A DNA stretch of 64,000 bases. Source: Achromobacter anxifer. Lineage in GTDB: Bacteria > Pseudomonadota > Gammaproteobacteria > Burkholderiales > Burkholderiaceae_B. Below are positions 7,524-17,000 of this stretch, piece by piece. Position numbers and translations under genes: made by a program. Each line of letters starts with the position of its first letter. Position 1 is the first letter of the stretch. The notes under the pieces are model-generated. The model ran no database searches and had not been told where the DNA came from. It saw only the letters and a list, made by a program, of their open reading frames with translations. The stretch spans positions 124,001-188,000 of the forward strand of contig NZ_CAHLAR010000005.1 in the NCBI RefSeq assembly GCF_903652925.1, read 5' to 3'.

Positions 7524-10500
7524 ATGTCGCTTTCTCTTCGCAAGTATCGAGTGCCAGCCGTGGCGGCACTGCTCGCCCTGGCCACGGCCTGGGCGGGGCC
7601 CGCCGTGGCCGCCGGGAACATGATCAACGCCCCGAACATGGGTGGGGGCAGCGCGTGGACGGTGTATGCGTTCGGTAACGCTCAGGCAGTCTCTGACGCG
7701 TTCCGCGCGATCTACAACTTCACCTCCTCCGGTCTTTTCCAAAGCATCACCAGCATGATGGCGGTGATTGGCATCCTCACGGTAGGTCTAACAGGCGGAT
7801 TCAATTCCGCCCAGGCAAAACGCCTGATGGGCTACATCGTCGGCGTCTTCCTCCTGGCCTATGTGATGTTCGGCGCCACGAACAACGGCCCGCTGGTCGT
7901 GCGTGTCGAAGTGATCGACACTGTCGACAATACCTGGAAAGCCCCTGTGACGGTGCCGGCTGTGGTCGGTATCCCGGCGGCGCTGATCTCAACTGCGGGT
8001 TATCAGATTACCAAGCAGATCGAAGCAAGCTTTCCGATTCCCGATGAGCTGAAGCTGAGCAACGGTGCGCCCTTCAATCTGGCGGCTTCCATGCTGAGCG
8101 ACACATCGCGCGCACGGATTACCGACCCCAATCTGGCCAGTTCGCTCGCTTACTATGTGCAGGACTGCTTCACAATGGGTGTCGCCTCTGGCGCGTTGTC
8201 GGCCCAGACGCTGCTCAACTCGACCGACTTTATCAACGACATCCGGTTCCCCCACAACTCGGTCATGGTGAACACGCTCCTGAAGAGTCCCGAAGGCTCA
8301 CCAGCTGTCGTGACATGCCTGGACGCCTGGTCCCTGATCAAGGGTAAGGTAGACAGCTTCACCGAAGCATCGTCCATGCTGTCGAGCGCCTCTGCCTGGT
8401 CGCGTACCCCGGCTCTGTCGGTCGTCAATGCTGCTGCTGACAGCACTGCGCAATGGGCCACAAACAACGGCATCACAAACGGCGCCAGCATGATCAAGCA
8501 GGCCGCCATGCTGTCTGCATTCCAGGGCGCTTATCGCCAAACCGCTGCCGCGACAGGGAACTCCGATTTCCTGACGGGCCTGGCCCTGAACCAGGCCCAC
8601 GAGACCCAGGTGAACGGCTGGATCACCTCTGCCGAGGTATTCAACCGCTCTATGGGGTATGTGTATGCCGTACTCCAGGTATTCGTCTACGCGGCAGCCC
8701 CGCTGATCCTTGCAGCGGCAGTGCTTCCCGGGATTGGGCTTGCGCTGCTGAAGAACTTCGGCCAGATCCTGCTGTGGCTGACGCTGTGGCAGCCGATGCT
8801 GGGCATCGCAAACTTCCTCGTCCTGTCGATGCAGCAATCGGAACTGGGCGGAGCGATGAGCAGTGCCGGCGCTTATGGCTTCACCCTGACGAACATGGGG
8901 ATCATTTCCGAGAAGACTGCAAACCTGCGTGCCGCGGCCACCTTCCTGGGCACGATGGTACCGGTTCTGACCTGGGCGCTGGTAAAGGGCGGGATGGACT
9001 TCAGCCGCTTCATCGGATCCGCCATGGGTGAAAGCATGGCTAACCAGGCCGCCAGCACGATCAGCACGGGCAACTACAGCCTGAATCAGGCTTCCATGGA
9101 CTCGTTTACGTCCAACAAGCATTCCATTGCGCCTTCGGGAGCGTGGGGTTCCGGTTTCTCGAGCTCGGACTTCAGCACGGGGCGCAAGCTGGATGGCGGC
9201 GGTTCGAGCCTCATGGCTGTCGGCGGACAACAAGCGTCCATGACGGTCGGAGCCACTACGGGCACAAGCCAGGCCGGAAACGTGGGGCAAGCAACCGCGG
9301 ATGCGACCCAAGGTGGAAACTCGACTACTGCGGCCAGGGCGGGGGGCGTTACCACCGCTGGTGCGGTCAGTGAGAACTTGCAAACCAGTGAGACCTCCAC
9401 TCACGGCACCAGCGCTGGCGCAGGTTTCTCTGCCGGCGGCGGCTTCAGTGGGGCAGGGCGTCCAGGCTCGCGGGCCGAGGCGGTGCCTGGCACCAACGGT
9501 ACAGTTCCCACGGGAGCTGGCCCCGTGGGCGGCGCCGCCGGTGGCGACATTCCGGGGGTACTGGATCAGCGCGAATCGCGTGTGAAGGGCAGCGCTGATG
9601 CTCGCGGTACGCTTCAGACTGGCGTATCCGGTCAGCACACTGTCGCAAACGTTCACGGCCGAAGTGCCAACACATCCACTTCGGGTACGGATTCCCGTAC
9701 GGGAACCAATATCGACAACGGTGGCCGCACAGTCAGCACGACGAAAAATGCTGCTCAAAACGATGGCTATCAATCCGGCCTGACCCAAAGCATCCAGATG
9801 GGCGCCACGGCATTCGATCGCAACCAGCTCCTCAACGCGCAGCTGCGCATGGATGCACCCGCGTTCGGCACGAGCTATCTGAGCACGTCTCGCCCGGCTC
9901 AACCTCGGACCGAGATCGAACAGAAGGCTGACCAGCTGGCAACGCCAGGCGCCGTTCCCGAATCCGTGTCTGCGGCAAAGGGCGACGTGTCATCGCGATT
10001 GGACACCCAGGACGCTGAAGCGCTTCGGTTGAAGGCTACCGCCGAGTCCAAGGCAGAGCGCTTCCGCGACGAAGGTGACGCTGCACGTGGTGCGGCCAGC
10101 GGCTTCGTCAACGATCCAAAGCGTCGCGCCGAGGTGGAGCGTGGTGCGATCACGGGAGCGGCGCTCGCCACCAAGGAAGTCTTCGGCGACCTGGGCTCCC
10201 ATGCTCCGCAATGGGCAAAGGACGCTTGGAGCAACGCTGGGGACAAGACCGCTCAAGCGCTTTCCTTCATGGGAAAGACCAAGGACGAGTTGCTCGAAAA
10301 GGGTAGCGGTTTGATTGAGAAGGGCAAGGAGGTTCTGCATGGTGCGCCTGACGCGCAACAGCCTCGCGAGCAACTGGTCAACGCACAGCGCGCCGCAATG
10401 AGCCTGCCTCAAACACCGGAGCAAACCCAGCAAGCAGCCTTCGGGGTGCCTCCGCGTGGCGGGCTCCCGCGGAACCAGGCTTCGGCGAGTACGAATCCTG

Positions 10501-11018
10501 CTACACCGCAGCCAGCCGGCAACGGTGACGCGGCCCCAGAGATGCAGCGCAACGCACCAGGCACGCAACCACAGGGCAAGGTAGGCACACCGCAGAGCTC
10601 TCAGGTCGGAAAGACGCCAGACGAGCAGGAGCGCGAGAAGAACGCCGTCGCAGCAGCAAGCCCGGCACCCGTAATTGGGTTCATGAACGCGCCTCAAGTG
10701 CAGCAGCCCGAGCCAGCGACGGTCGCTCAAGCCCCTACCCAAGTTGCCATGGTGACGCCGGCGCCGGTGGCTGATCCTCAGTCGCAGCAGGGTCTGATGC
10801 CACCGGCTGCGACGCCAAACCCGTTCTCGGGCCAGGCGGAACAATCCCCTGGAGCGACTCAGGCCCAGGTGCAGATCGCAGAGCAGCGCGCTGAGCGCCT
10901 GGACAACCAGATGCGCAACGCCGACAACATGCTCATGGCCGCAGACTCGCGCCCCGAGAGCGAACACCTGGAGATCATCCACCAGGCCCGGGAAATTACC
11001 GGATCCCGCTCGGCATAG
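7524..11018 (+). CDS. traG: TraG, mating-pair stabilisation / pilus assembly membrane protein
   Basis: Inner-membrane TraG. The N-terminal part serves pilus assembly; the periplasmic C-terminal part serves mating-pair stabilisation and, in F/SXT systems, is the target of entry exclusion. It has 1164 aa. Membrane segments are at about 10-30, 72-118 and 380-500 (YVYAVLQVFVYAAAPLILAA and following). From about residue 530 the protein is Gly/Ser/Thr/Ala- then Pro/Gln-rich low complexity with a charged helical stretch near 800-940. It ends at a strong bidirectional terminator, with a convergent small membrane gene beyond. Confidence 0.93.
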   Translation: MSLSLRKYRVPAVAALLALATAWAGPAVAAGNMINAPNMGGGSAWTVYAFGNAQAVSDAFRAIYNFTSSGLFQSITSMMAVIGILTVGLTGGFNSAQAKRLMGYIVGVFLLAYVMFGATNNGPLVVRVEVIDTVDNTWKAPVTVPAVVGIPAALISTAGYQITKQIEASFPIPDELKLSNGAPFNLAASMLSDTSRARITDPNLASSLAYYVQDCFTMGVASGALSAQTLLNSTDFINDIRFPHNSVMVNTLLKSPEGSPAVVTCLDAWSLIKGKVDSFTEASSMLSSASAWSRTPALSVVNAAADSTAQWATNNGITNGASMIKQAAMLSAFQGAYRQTAAATGNSDFLTGLALNQAHETQVNGWITSAEVFNRSMGYVYAVLQVFVYAAAPLILAAAVLPGIGLALLKNFGQILLWLTLWQPMLGIANFLVLSMQQSELGGAMSSAGAYGFTLTNMGIISEKTANLRAAATFLGTMVPVLTWALVKGGMDFSRFIGSAMGESMANQAASTISTGNYSLNQASMDSFTSNKHSIAPSGAWGSGFSSSDFSTGRKLDGGGSSLMAVGGQQASMTVGATTGTSQAGNVGQATADATQGGNSTTAARAGGVTTAGAVSENLQTSETSTHGTSAGAGFSAGGGFSGAGRPGSRAEAVPGTNGTVPTGAGPVGGAAGGDIPGVLDQRESRVKGSADARGTLQTGVSGQHTVANVHGRSANTSTSGTDSRTGTNIDNGGRTVSTTKNAAQNDGYQSGLTQSIQMGATAFDRNQLLNAQLRMDAPAFGTSYLSTSRPAQPRTEIEQKADQLATPGAVPESVSAAKGDVSSRLDTQDAEALRLKATAESKAERFRDEGDAARGAASGFVNDPKRRAEVERGAITGAALATKEVFGDLGSHAPQWAKDAWSNAGDKTAQALSFMGKTKDELLEKGSGLIEKGKEVLHGAPDAQQPREQLVNAQRAAMSLPQTPEQTQQAAFGVPPRGGLPRNQASASTNPATPQPAGNGDAAPEMQRNAPGTQPQGKVGTPQSSQVGKTPDEQEREKNAVAAASPAPVIGFMNAPQVQQPEPATVAQAPTQVAMVTPAPVADPQSQQGLMPPAATPNPFSGQAEQSPGATQAQVQIAEQRAERLDNQMRNADNMLMAADSRPESEHLEIIHQAREITGSRSA

Positions 11019-11035
11019 CCAAATGCCAGCCAACA

Positions 11036-11075
11036 AAAAGGCTCCTGGGGTTTACACCCTAGGAGCCTTTTTTAC
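11036..11075. terminator. Bidirectional terminator between traG and convergent gene
   Basis: AAAAAGGCTCCT and AGGAGCCTTTTTT flank a short loop. The A- and T-tracts let it work for both traG and the minus-strand gene ending at 11095. Confidence 0.9.
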
Positions 11076-11094
11076 GATAACGAAAACGCCGCGC

Positions 11095-11430
11095 TTAGCG
11101 GAACAACGAAACCCAGAGCCAGCCTAGCAACTTCAGGGCCAAGCCGATGCAGGCGCATACCACCATCATGGCAAGGAAAGTTGCCACCGTCCAGCCAAAG
11201 CCTGGGGCAGTCGAGAAGAACCACCCAGTCTTGCGATCGTCCATCACGATAAGGAACAGGGTCACCAGCACGGCGAGAACGGCCGGCACCTTCAAGCTGG
11301 AGAGGAGGTAGACCAGTCCCTTCAACGGGCCGGTGAGGCAGGCCTTCAGGCCGCCATAGATCCGACGGTTGAGAGGAGGGGGGTCAAAAGGGACCTTCGT
11401 GGAGTTCAGTTTCGTAGTCATCTTCGTCAC
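11095..11430 (-). CDS. Small inner-membrane protein, candidate entry-exclusion protein
   Basis: 111-aa protein with two predicted membrane segments, VPAVLAVLVTLFLIV and FGWTVATFLAMMVVCACIGL. No family recognised by motif. It lies convergently just after traG; in SXT/R391-type elements the exclusion gene eex also lies next to traG, and its product acts on TraG, so exclusion is a reasonable positional guess. The ATG at 11430 has an acceptable upstream purine stretch (GAGTGACGAAG). It could equally be an unrelated membrane protein. Confidence 0.7.
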   Translation of the reverse strand: MTKMTTKLNSTKVPFDPPPLNRRIYGGLKACLTGPLKGLVYLLSSLKVPAVLAVLVTLFLIVMDDRKTGWFFSTAPGFGWTVATFLAMMVVCACIGLALKLLGWLWVSLFR

Positions 11431-11714
11431 TCATTTCGTTACCGTATCATTTTGTACCTTCCCACTATTTTGACATTTAACCAACACTGCCATCTATGCC
11501 TGACCGGGTTTCGGCCTTGGGCTGGTGGATCATGGACACCATCTAGTGTCCGGCACCTTTCCGACACACTACATCTAGTGGTACGTCGTTGTTGATGTTG
11601 TACCACCAAAGCGTCATTCCGTCAATTTTCACCCTTGGATACGAGGAATTTTTGTAGCTTTCGCCACACGGCACGTTTTTCGCTATACAGCAGGTCGCTG
11701 TATTCGGGTCAGCC
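11431..11714. other. Structured intergenic region, candidate oriT/control region
   Basis: Gene-free 284 bases between divergent genes. It contains 9-bp direct repeats CATCTAGTG at 11540-11548 and 11572-11580, an imperfect inverted repeat GTGTCCGG/CCGACAC between them, and 7-bp inverted arms GTGGTAC (11578-11584) and GTACCAC (11600-11606). A CTATAC box is at 11683-11688, 26 bases before the TraI-like ATG. Its place next to the TraI-like gene makes it an oriT or relaxase-regulator candidate. Confidence 0.4.
11683..11688 (+). promoter_or_regulatory. CTATAC box ahead of TraI-like gene
   Basis: CGCTATACAGCAGGTCGCTG matches the plasmid-wide box with an AGCAGG block; the ATG is at 11715. Confidence 0.5.
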
Positions 11715-13892
11715 ATGATCAGTTCACTCACGAACTCGCTCACGCGGGTCACAATTTTTTGGTACGTCGCCGGCCTGCTCGTTTTGTTCCTGGGACATCC
11801 GGACTGGGCGGAAAGCGGCTACCTGCGGCTGGCGCAGCTTTTCCCCTGGGTGCCGGAGCTTGAGCTCGAGGGCTTGAGCTCTGCTGCAAACATCCAGTGG
11901 CAGCTTCTGACGTACTGGTCGGTGCCCGTGCTCGGCGTTTGGCTGGTGGCCATCTTGCTCGGCGCTGCGATCTCCGAGATCCGCTGCCAGGTGGCGATGA
12001 AGGGTCAGCTCAAGAATCTGAAGCCGGATGGAGAGTTTGGTGGCGTCACGGTCGCCTCCTATTCTCTTGGTCAACTCCCTCAAGCGACGACGCCACGAGC
12101 GGTCGGCAGCCGCATTGCGCTGTCCAAGTCCGACGCAAAGCGCGGGGAAGGCTTCGTCAATTTCAAGGGAGCCGTGGCGGATGCAGTGAAGATGCTTACG
12201 CCGGGAGAGCGCCTGCTGTGCGAACAGCTCATCCAACTACTCACTGAACATCCCGATCACTATGCGGGATTGGGCCACGGCGTCGGCCTGCTCGAACACA
12301 CCCTCAACGTCGCCTCCCAGGCGGCGCCCAAGTGCACTCCAGAATTCCGGCTGCCGCTCCTCGGCGCACTTGCGCACGATATCGGAAAGCTCGTGACCTT
12401 CCAACCCGATGGCAACGGCGGATGGAAGCGCAGGGGCCTGCACTCCCGCGAAAGTGCCCGCATCCTTGTGACCCTGCCTGGTTTTCGAGAGCTGCCTGAA
12501 CTGCACCAGGACGCCCTGCTGCTGGCCGTCAAGTACGACCACGCCCCCAACAAAATGCCCGACCTGCGCGGTAACCGTGAAGCCAGCATGCTGGCCTTGC
12601 GCATCATCAACGCGCTGTCTCAGGCAGACCGAGCTGCCACCGCAGAGGAGAAGGATCGCCACCTCGAGCGCCTCCAGCCCGAGGATCTGCTCTGGAAGGA
12701 CTTCGTCGACTTTCTGCGGGAGGCCCCGATCGCGACCCGCGGCAAGAAGGGCACCGTCAACATGGTGAATAATCCGCCAGACAGCGCGCACCTTTTCATC
12801 TACGAGGCGGCGTGGCGAGATGCGGCAGTCAAGCGACTTCCTCCGGAGGTGGCTGCGGCGCTGGACCTGACGCGTCGAGATCCTGGCAAGTTGGCCAAGT
12901 ACACCCGAATCCTGGTCGAGCGACTGCGCAAAGAAGGTCTGCTCCTCGATAGTCACGGCGAGATGTCCGTCACTGAGCTGAACCCCTTGTGGGATATCCA
13001 GTCAGGTACCGGCGAGAAGGCTGTTGTGTTCCGCGGGGTGCTGGCCCTGAAGGCGGAGCCTCTCTGGACCAAACTCAATTACCGCTTGAGCGTGAAATCA
13101 CCGTTCCCGGTAACGATCCGGGCGCCGAACGCGGACGCCGATGGCCGGGTGAACACCGCGCCCAAGGCGGACACCTCCGCCGGCGGCGGTGTGCCAGAAG
13201 TCAACGACGGCCTCAAGCTGGACATCACGTCCGCGTCCGCGATGGCGGACATCGGCCTGGCGGTGGCGCCGGCGCCCGGTGCGACCGGCGACGCTCCGCC
13301 TCCTGTCGCGCGCAACCCCAAGACGCGGCCCCGCGCGACCTCCCGCACGGAGGCCCCGGATCCGGCCCAGGACAGTATTTTCGGACTGACCGCGGCGCCC
13401 GCCAAGCCCGTGCCTCAGCGGCCAGCGCCACCTGCTGACCAAGAAGCAGGGCCCACTCCCGAAAACACGCCACCGGCACCAGCGGACTCGCTCCCTACGC
13501 CTTCAGACGTGAACAGCACGCCGGATGAGCCCGCGCCCGCTGAAACCAAACCAGCTGCAAGCGCGCCAGACGCGCAAGCACCGCAGGCACCGCCGGCGGC
13601 TCTGGTGCCAGGCCTGGATCCGGCGCCGGCATCCGCGCCCGCCGCCCCCAAGGCGGCACCAACTCCGGCGGCCCCAGAGCTCAGCCGGGCGGAACGCAAG
13701 GCCGGGCTGGCGATCGCGGATGCCGAGGCGGTGACGAAGTATCCCCAGCTGAAGGTCGGCGACAAGTATTACACCGAGGCGGCGCCCGCCGTGACCCAGG
13801 GCACCATCCCTGCCGGCCGCAAGTACAAGGAAAACAACGCGGTTTCACTGTCCGAGTCCGGGCCGCGGCGTAACGTGCGTCGGTACAGCTGA
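11715..13892 (+). CDS. traI: TraI-like HD-domain protein (probable MobH-type relaxase), membrane anchored
   Basis: Probable relaxase-family protein of MobH systems, which nicks oriT and leads the transferred strand. It has 725 aa. The core carries HD-superfamily motifs: GHGVGLLEHTLNVA near residue 195 and ALAHDIGKLVTF near residue 218, as in TraI_2 proteins. Unlike SXT/R27 TraI, it starts with two membrane segments (about 13-27 and 68-88). A long Pro/Ala-rich linker at about 480-660 leads to a small C-terminal domain (KYPQLKVGDKYYTEAAPA). Family is reasonably clear; relaxase activity is inference, and an HD-domain accessory role is possible. Confidence 0.7.
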   Translation: MISSLTNSLTRVTIFWYVAGLLVLFLGHPDWAESGYLRLAQLFPWVPELELEGLSSAANIQWQLLTYWSVPVLGVWLVAILLGAAISEIRCQVAMKGQLKNLKPDGEFGGVTVASYSLGQLPQATTPRAVGSRIALSKSDAKRGEGFVNFKGAVADAVKMLTPGERLLCEQLIQLLTEHPDHYAGLGHGVGLLEHTLNVASQAAPKCTPEFRLPLLGALAHDIGKLVTFQPDGNGGWKRRGLHSRESARILVTLPGFRELPELHQDALLLAVKYDHAPNKMPDLRGNREASMLALRIINALSQADRAATAEEKDRHLERLQPEDLLWKDFVDFLREAPIATRGKKGTVNMVNNPPDSAHLFIYEAAWRDAAVKRLPPEVAAALDLTRRDPGKLAKYTRILVERLRKEGLLLDSHGEMSVTELNPLWDIQSGTGEKAVVFRGVLALKAEPLWTKLNYRLSVKSPFPVTIRAPNADADGRVNTAPKADTSAGGGVPEVNDGLKLDITSASAMADIGLAVAPAPGATGDAPPPVARNPKTRPRATSRTEAPDPAQDSIFGLTAAPAKPVPQRPAPPADQEAGPTPENTPPAPADSLPTPSDVNSTPDEPAPAETKPAASAPDAQAPQAPPAALVPGLDPAPASAPAAPKAAPTPAAPELSRAERKAGLAIADAEAVTKYPQLKVGDKYYTEAAPAVTQGTIPAGRKYKENNAVSLSESGPRRNVRRYS

Positions 13893-13966
13893 GGTCGGGG
13901 CAGCGTCGGCTGCCCGCCTGGCGAGCAGAAGCCGGCGTCCAAGTCGGCTTTATTCTCGTTTATCGT

Positions 13967-13972
13967 TATACT
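13967..13972 (+). promoter_or_regulatory. TATACT box ahead of traN
   Basis: TCGTTATACTATCGCAAG lies 42 bases before the traN GTG start. Confidence 0.45.
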
Positions 13973-14014
13973 ATCGCAAGCCCATACATCAGTGGGCGTT
14001 CCGGACACCACACT

Positions 14015-17000
14015 GTGAAACGCTTCCTCAACTCCAACTTTGTAGCAGGAGTTGCCGCCACGCTTGCGCTGGTGGCAGGCTCTTTGCTGTCTTTGCCCGC
14101 GCAAGCCGCTCTCAAGTGCGAGGAGCGGATGTCCGCTCGTACCTGCACAGATGGCGGCCCCCGGCAAATCAACATCGGTCCGGGACAATATGTATCCATT
14201 CCGGCCCCCGTGATCGACGGCTATCCCAGCGCCTGCTGGAACTGGAGCCGCAAATTTCAGTGTATCGAGACTGAGCCTCAGCTGTGGTGTGATTCGGGTA
14301 CTCCTTTTGCCACGGTCAAGCGGGACTGTAACCTGACTGCCGCCGCGATCAAGTCTACGGTCACGATCAATTCGATCAACTACATCACTGACGCCGATTA
14401 CACCTATCGCTGCGCCTTCGGAGCTCCGACGACCAACGACAAGCTGCCCGTCAACAAGGAGTGCGTGAAGCTTGGTGAAGACACCCAGTATTCGGACTAC
14501 GTCCCGGCGGCGCCGCAGGGCGCGGACCCCGGCTCCACAGGCCTGACGACCCAGACCCCAACGAAGGAAACCCGCACCGAGGACTACGTCTGCTACTCGC
14601 CGCCGGTTACGTCGTGCTCATCGACCTGCTACGAGACTGTCAGGGATCCGGCAACGGGCACCCTGAAGCAAGTACCAAAGCCCTGCGATTCCCCTGTCAA
14701 CCAGTGCGAGACGACTTCGTCGTACTGCAATGGCTCGGTGACGTCTACCAACCCACCGAACGCCAACATGGCGGTCGGGCCGGATGGCCGCTGCATCAAC
14801 AGCACCGAGCAGCAAATCTGCAAGGCAGGTGAGACGCCCAAGTGCTTGACAAAGGACAACTGCCAGCTGTCCGAGACGAGCCCTGCGGCGATCCAGGACA
14901 ACGGATTTGCTGCTGCCGAAGAGCAAAAGTACGTCTGCTCGAACACAACCCGCACTTGCACCCAGCTGTCGGAAATTAGCAGCTGCGTCCATGCGAACGC
15001 GTGGGGGTGGGACAACCTGACAATTGCGTCGCAGGTTGGCCAAGGCCTGGGCGAGTACAACCAAGCAATGTCGCGTCTGGAAGGCATCGACAAAGGCTTG
15101 GCAAACGACGATCCCTACATCTTCTCCGGCCAGGATCTGCGCTGCCACTACGCAGTGGGCAACTTCCTTAACACCTTCATTGCGATTGCCGTCCTCGCCG
15201 TTACCTTTGTGGCAACAGGTGGTGCCTCTGTCGGGTTGTTGGCAGAAGCGCTTATGCAAGCGGGTATGGCGGCAGCCCAAGCCAACATGGTGGCCGCAGC
15301 TGTGACCGCCGGACTGGCGTTTGCCGGTGACGCCCCGAACTCGAAGGCCTTCGGGGGCAACTGCTGCCGCGAGACGGCCCACATCGAGGGGTCCGACAAG
15401 CCGTGGAAGCTGCGGGAGTGCTCGGCCGACGAGATCAAGCTCTCGGTGTCCAAGCAGAAGGGGCTGACCTACTACCTGGGCGAGTATTGCTCGAAGAGGT
15501 CTGGCTTTCCGATCAAGCAGTGCGTCCAGAAGACCAAGACGTATTGTGTGTTCGACGACATGCTTGCCCTGGTGGTGAACGAGCAGGGCCGTGCGCAGCT
15601 CGATGAGATTGCCATGGCAGACACAGCCACGACAACCACAAGCGCTGCAACCAGCTTCACCCTGTTCGACGCCTACATCAATCCGACCTCCGTGCCCAAG
15701 TATTCCGGCTATCTGGACCGCGGCCGCTGGGTCAAGCGCGTCACCCAGAATAAGTCTCAGGTCTGGACCTGGCTGTACCCGGGCTACTGTGTGAACCAGC
15801 AGCTCCAGGCCGCCGCGTACGATAAATACACCACGGAGCTCAATGCTGCCGCGAACATCAAGGGCATTCAGCCCGAAAAGATGACCAAGCAGGAGGCCAC
15901 CGGTGTCTTGCTCAAGATGCTGGACATCAAGCCCTTCCAGGAGTGCGCTCCGACGCCCGGCATGATGTCGTTCCTGACCTGCGGCGCGGCCAATGACAAC
16001 TGTGATGCGTCGCGCCTGCCATCGAGCCCTACGGGCGTCGAGGTGGACCTGTCCGGTGCTGACGTCTCGCAATCTGACGTCAACTGGCACGTCCAGCAGA
16101 CCCGTTCGTTCTACATGCCCGGCGACTATGGCGTGACTGCGACGATGCCCGGCAATCCGAACTTCGCAGCGGTCAGCGCCAGCATCAACGAGCACATTAC
16201 GGCCGTTGGCTCCTGCCAGAAGCTGACGGGTCAGTGCCTGTACCACTTCGCCGTGTCGGACAAGACTGCCAACGGCGGCCTGGGCGTGCGCAAGCGTACG
16301 AAGGACTATGTCCAGTTCCCGCTCTACACGGTCGTACCGAACTCGGCGTGGCCAGGTATCGACTACATGGATAAGGCGGGCAACTTCGACATGACCTCGT
16401 ACATGAACGATCCGAACCGCGGGTTGGGCAACACACTCGAGGTGAGCTCGCAACGCTTCATCTTCCACCCGCACTACATCCGCAAGCCTGTTGACGGCAA
16501 CATCCACAGCAAGCTGCTGGTGGAGCACGCCACGAAGAAAAAGGATGTGGTTAAGCCCGCGAACGACTTCTCGCCGATCGCCATCCCGACCTCGCTGCCG
16601 GTGGGCACCCCTGGGTTCTACCCTTATGGCAACACGTCGCAGCCCGGCCAGTATTTCTACCTCTCTGGCCAGTGCAATCCGAACTCGAAGTGGTGCAACT
16701 ACACCGTCGAGGTGGACCTGAACGTGCCTCGCCATCCGTGGGGTACCGCTAAGGAGCCGCGCTGCTGGGGATTCTCCATCGAACAGATGGCTGCGCTGGA
16801 CTTCGACCGCATGGACTTGTCCAAGTGGATCAACTCTCTGGACCTGGATGCCACCGCGGACATGTCTCCGGAGGCTGCCCAGGCAATGAGTGACTCGGTC
16901 CTCGATTCGGCCAACGCGTTCTATGGCGCGATGAAGGACAACAAGTCGATGAACAACCCCACCCCTGGCACGAAGGCGCTGGTGACCAGCGCAGACTCGC

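Noticed and set aside
8298-9902. 534-codon frame antisense to traG
   Set aside because: Shadow frame in the low-complexity part of traG.
11543-11752. 69-codon minus-strand frame over the candidate oriT
   Set aside because: Crosses the repeat region and runs into the TraI-like gene; lacks a ribosome site.
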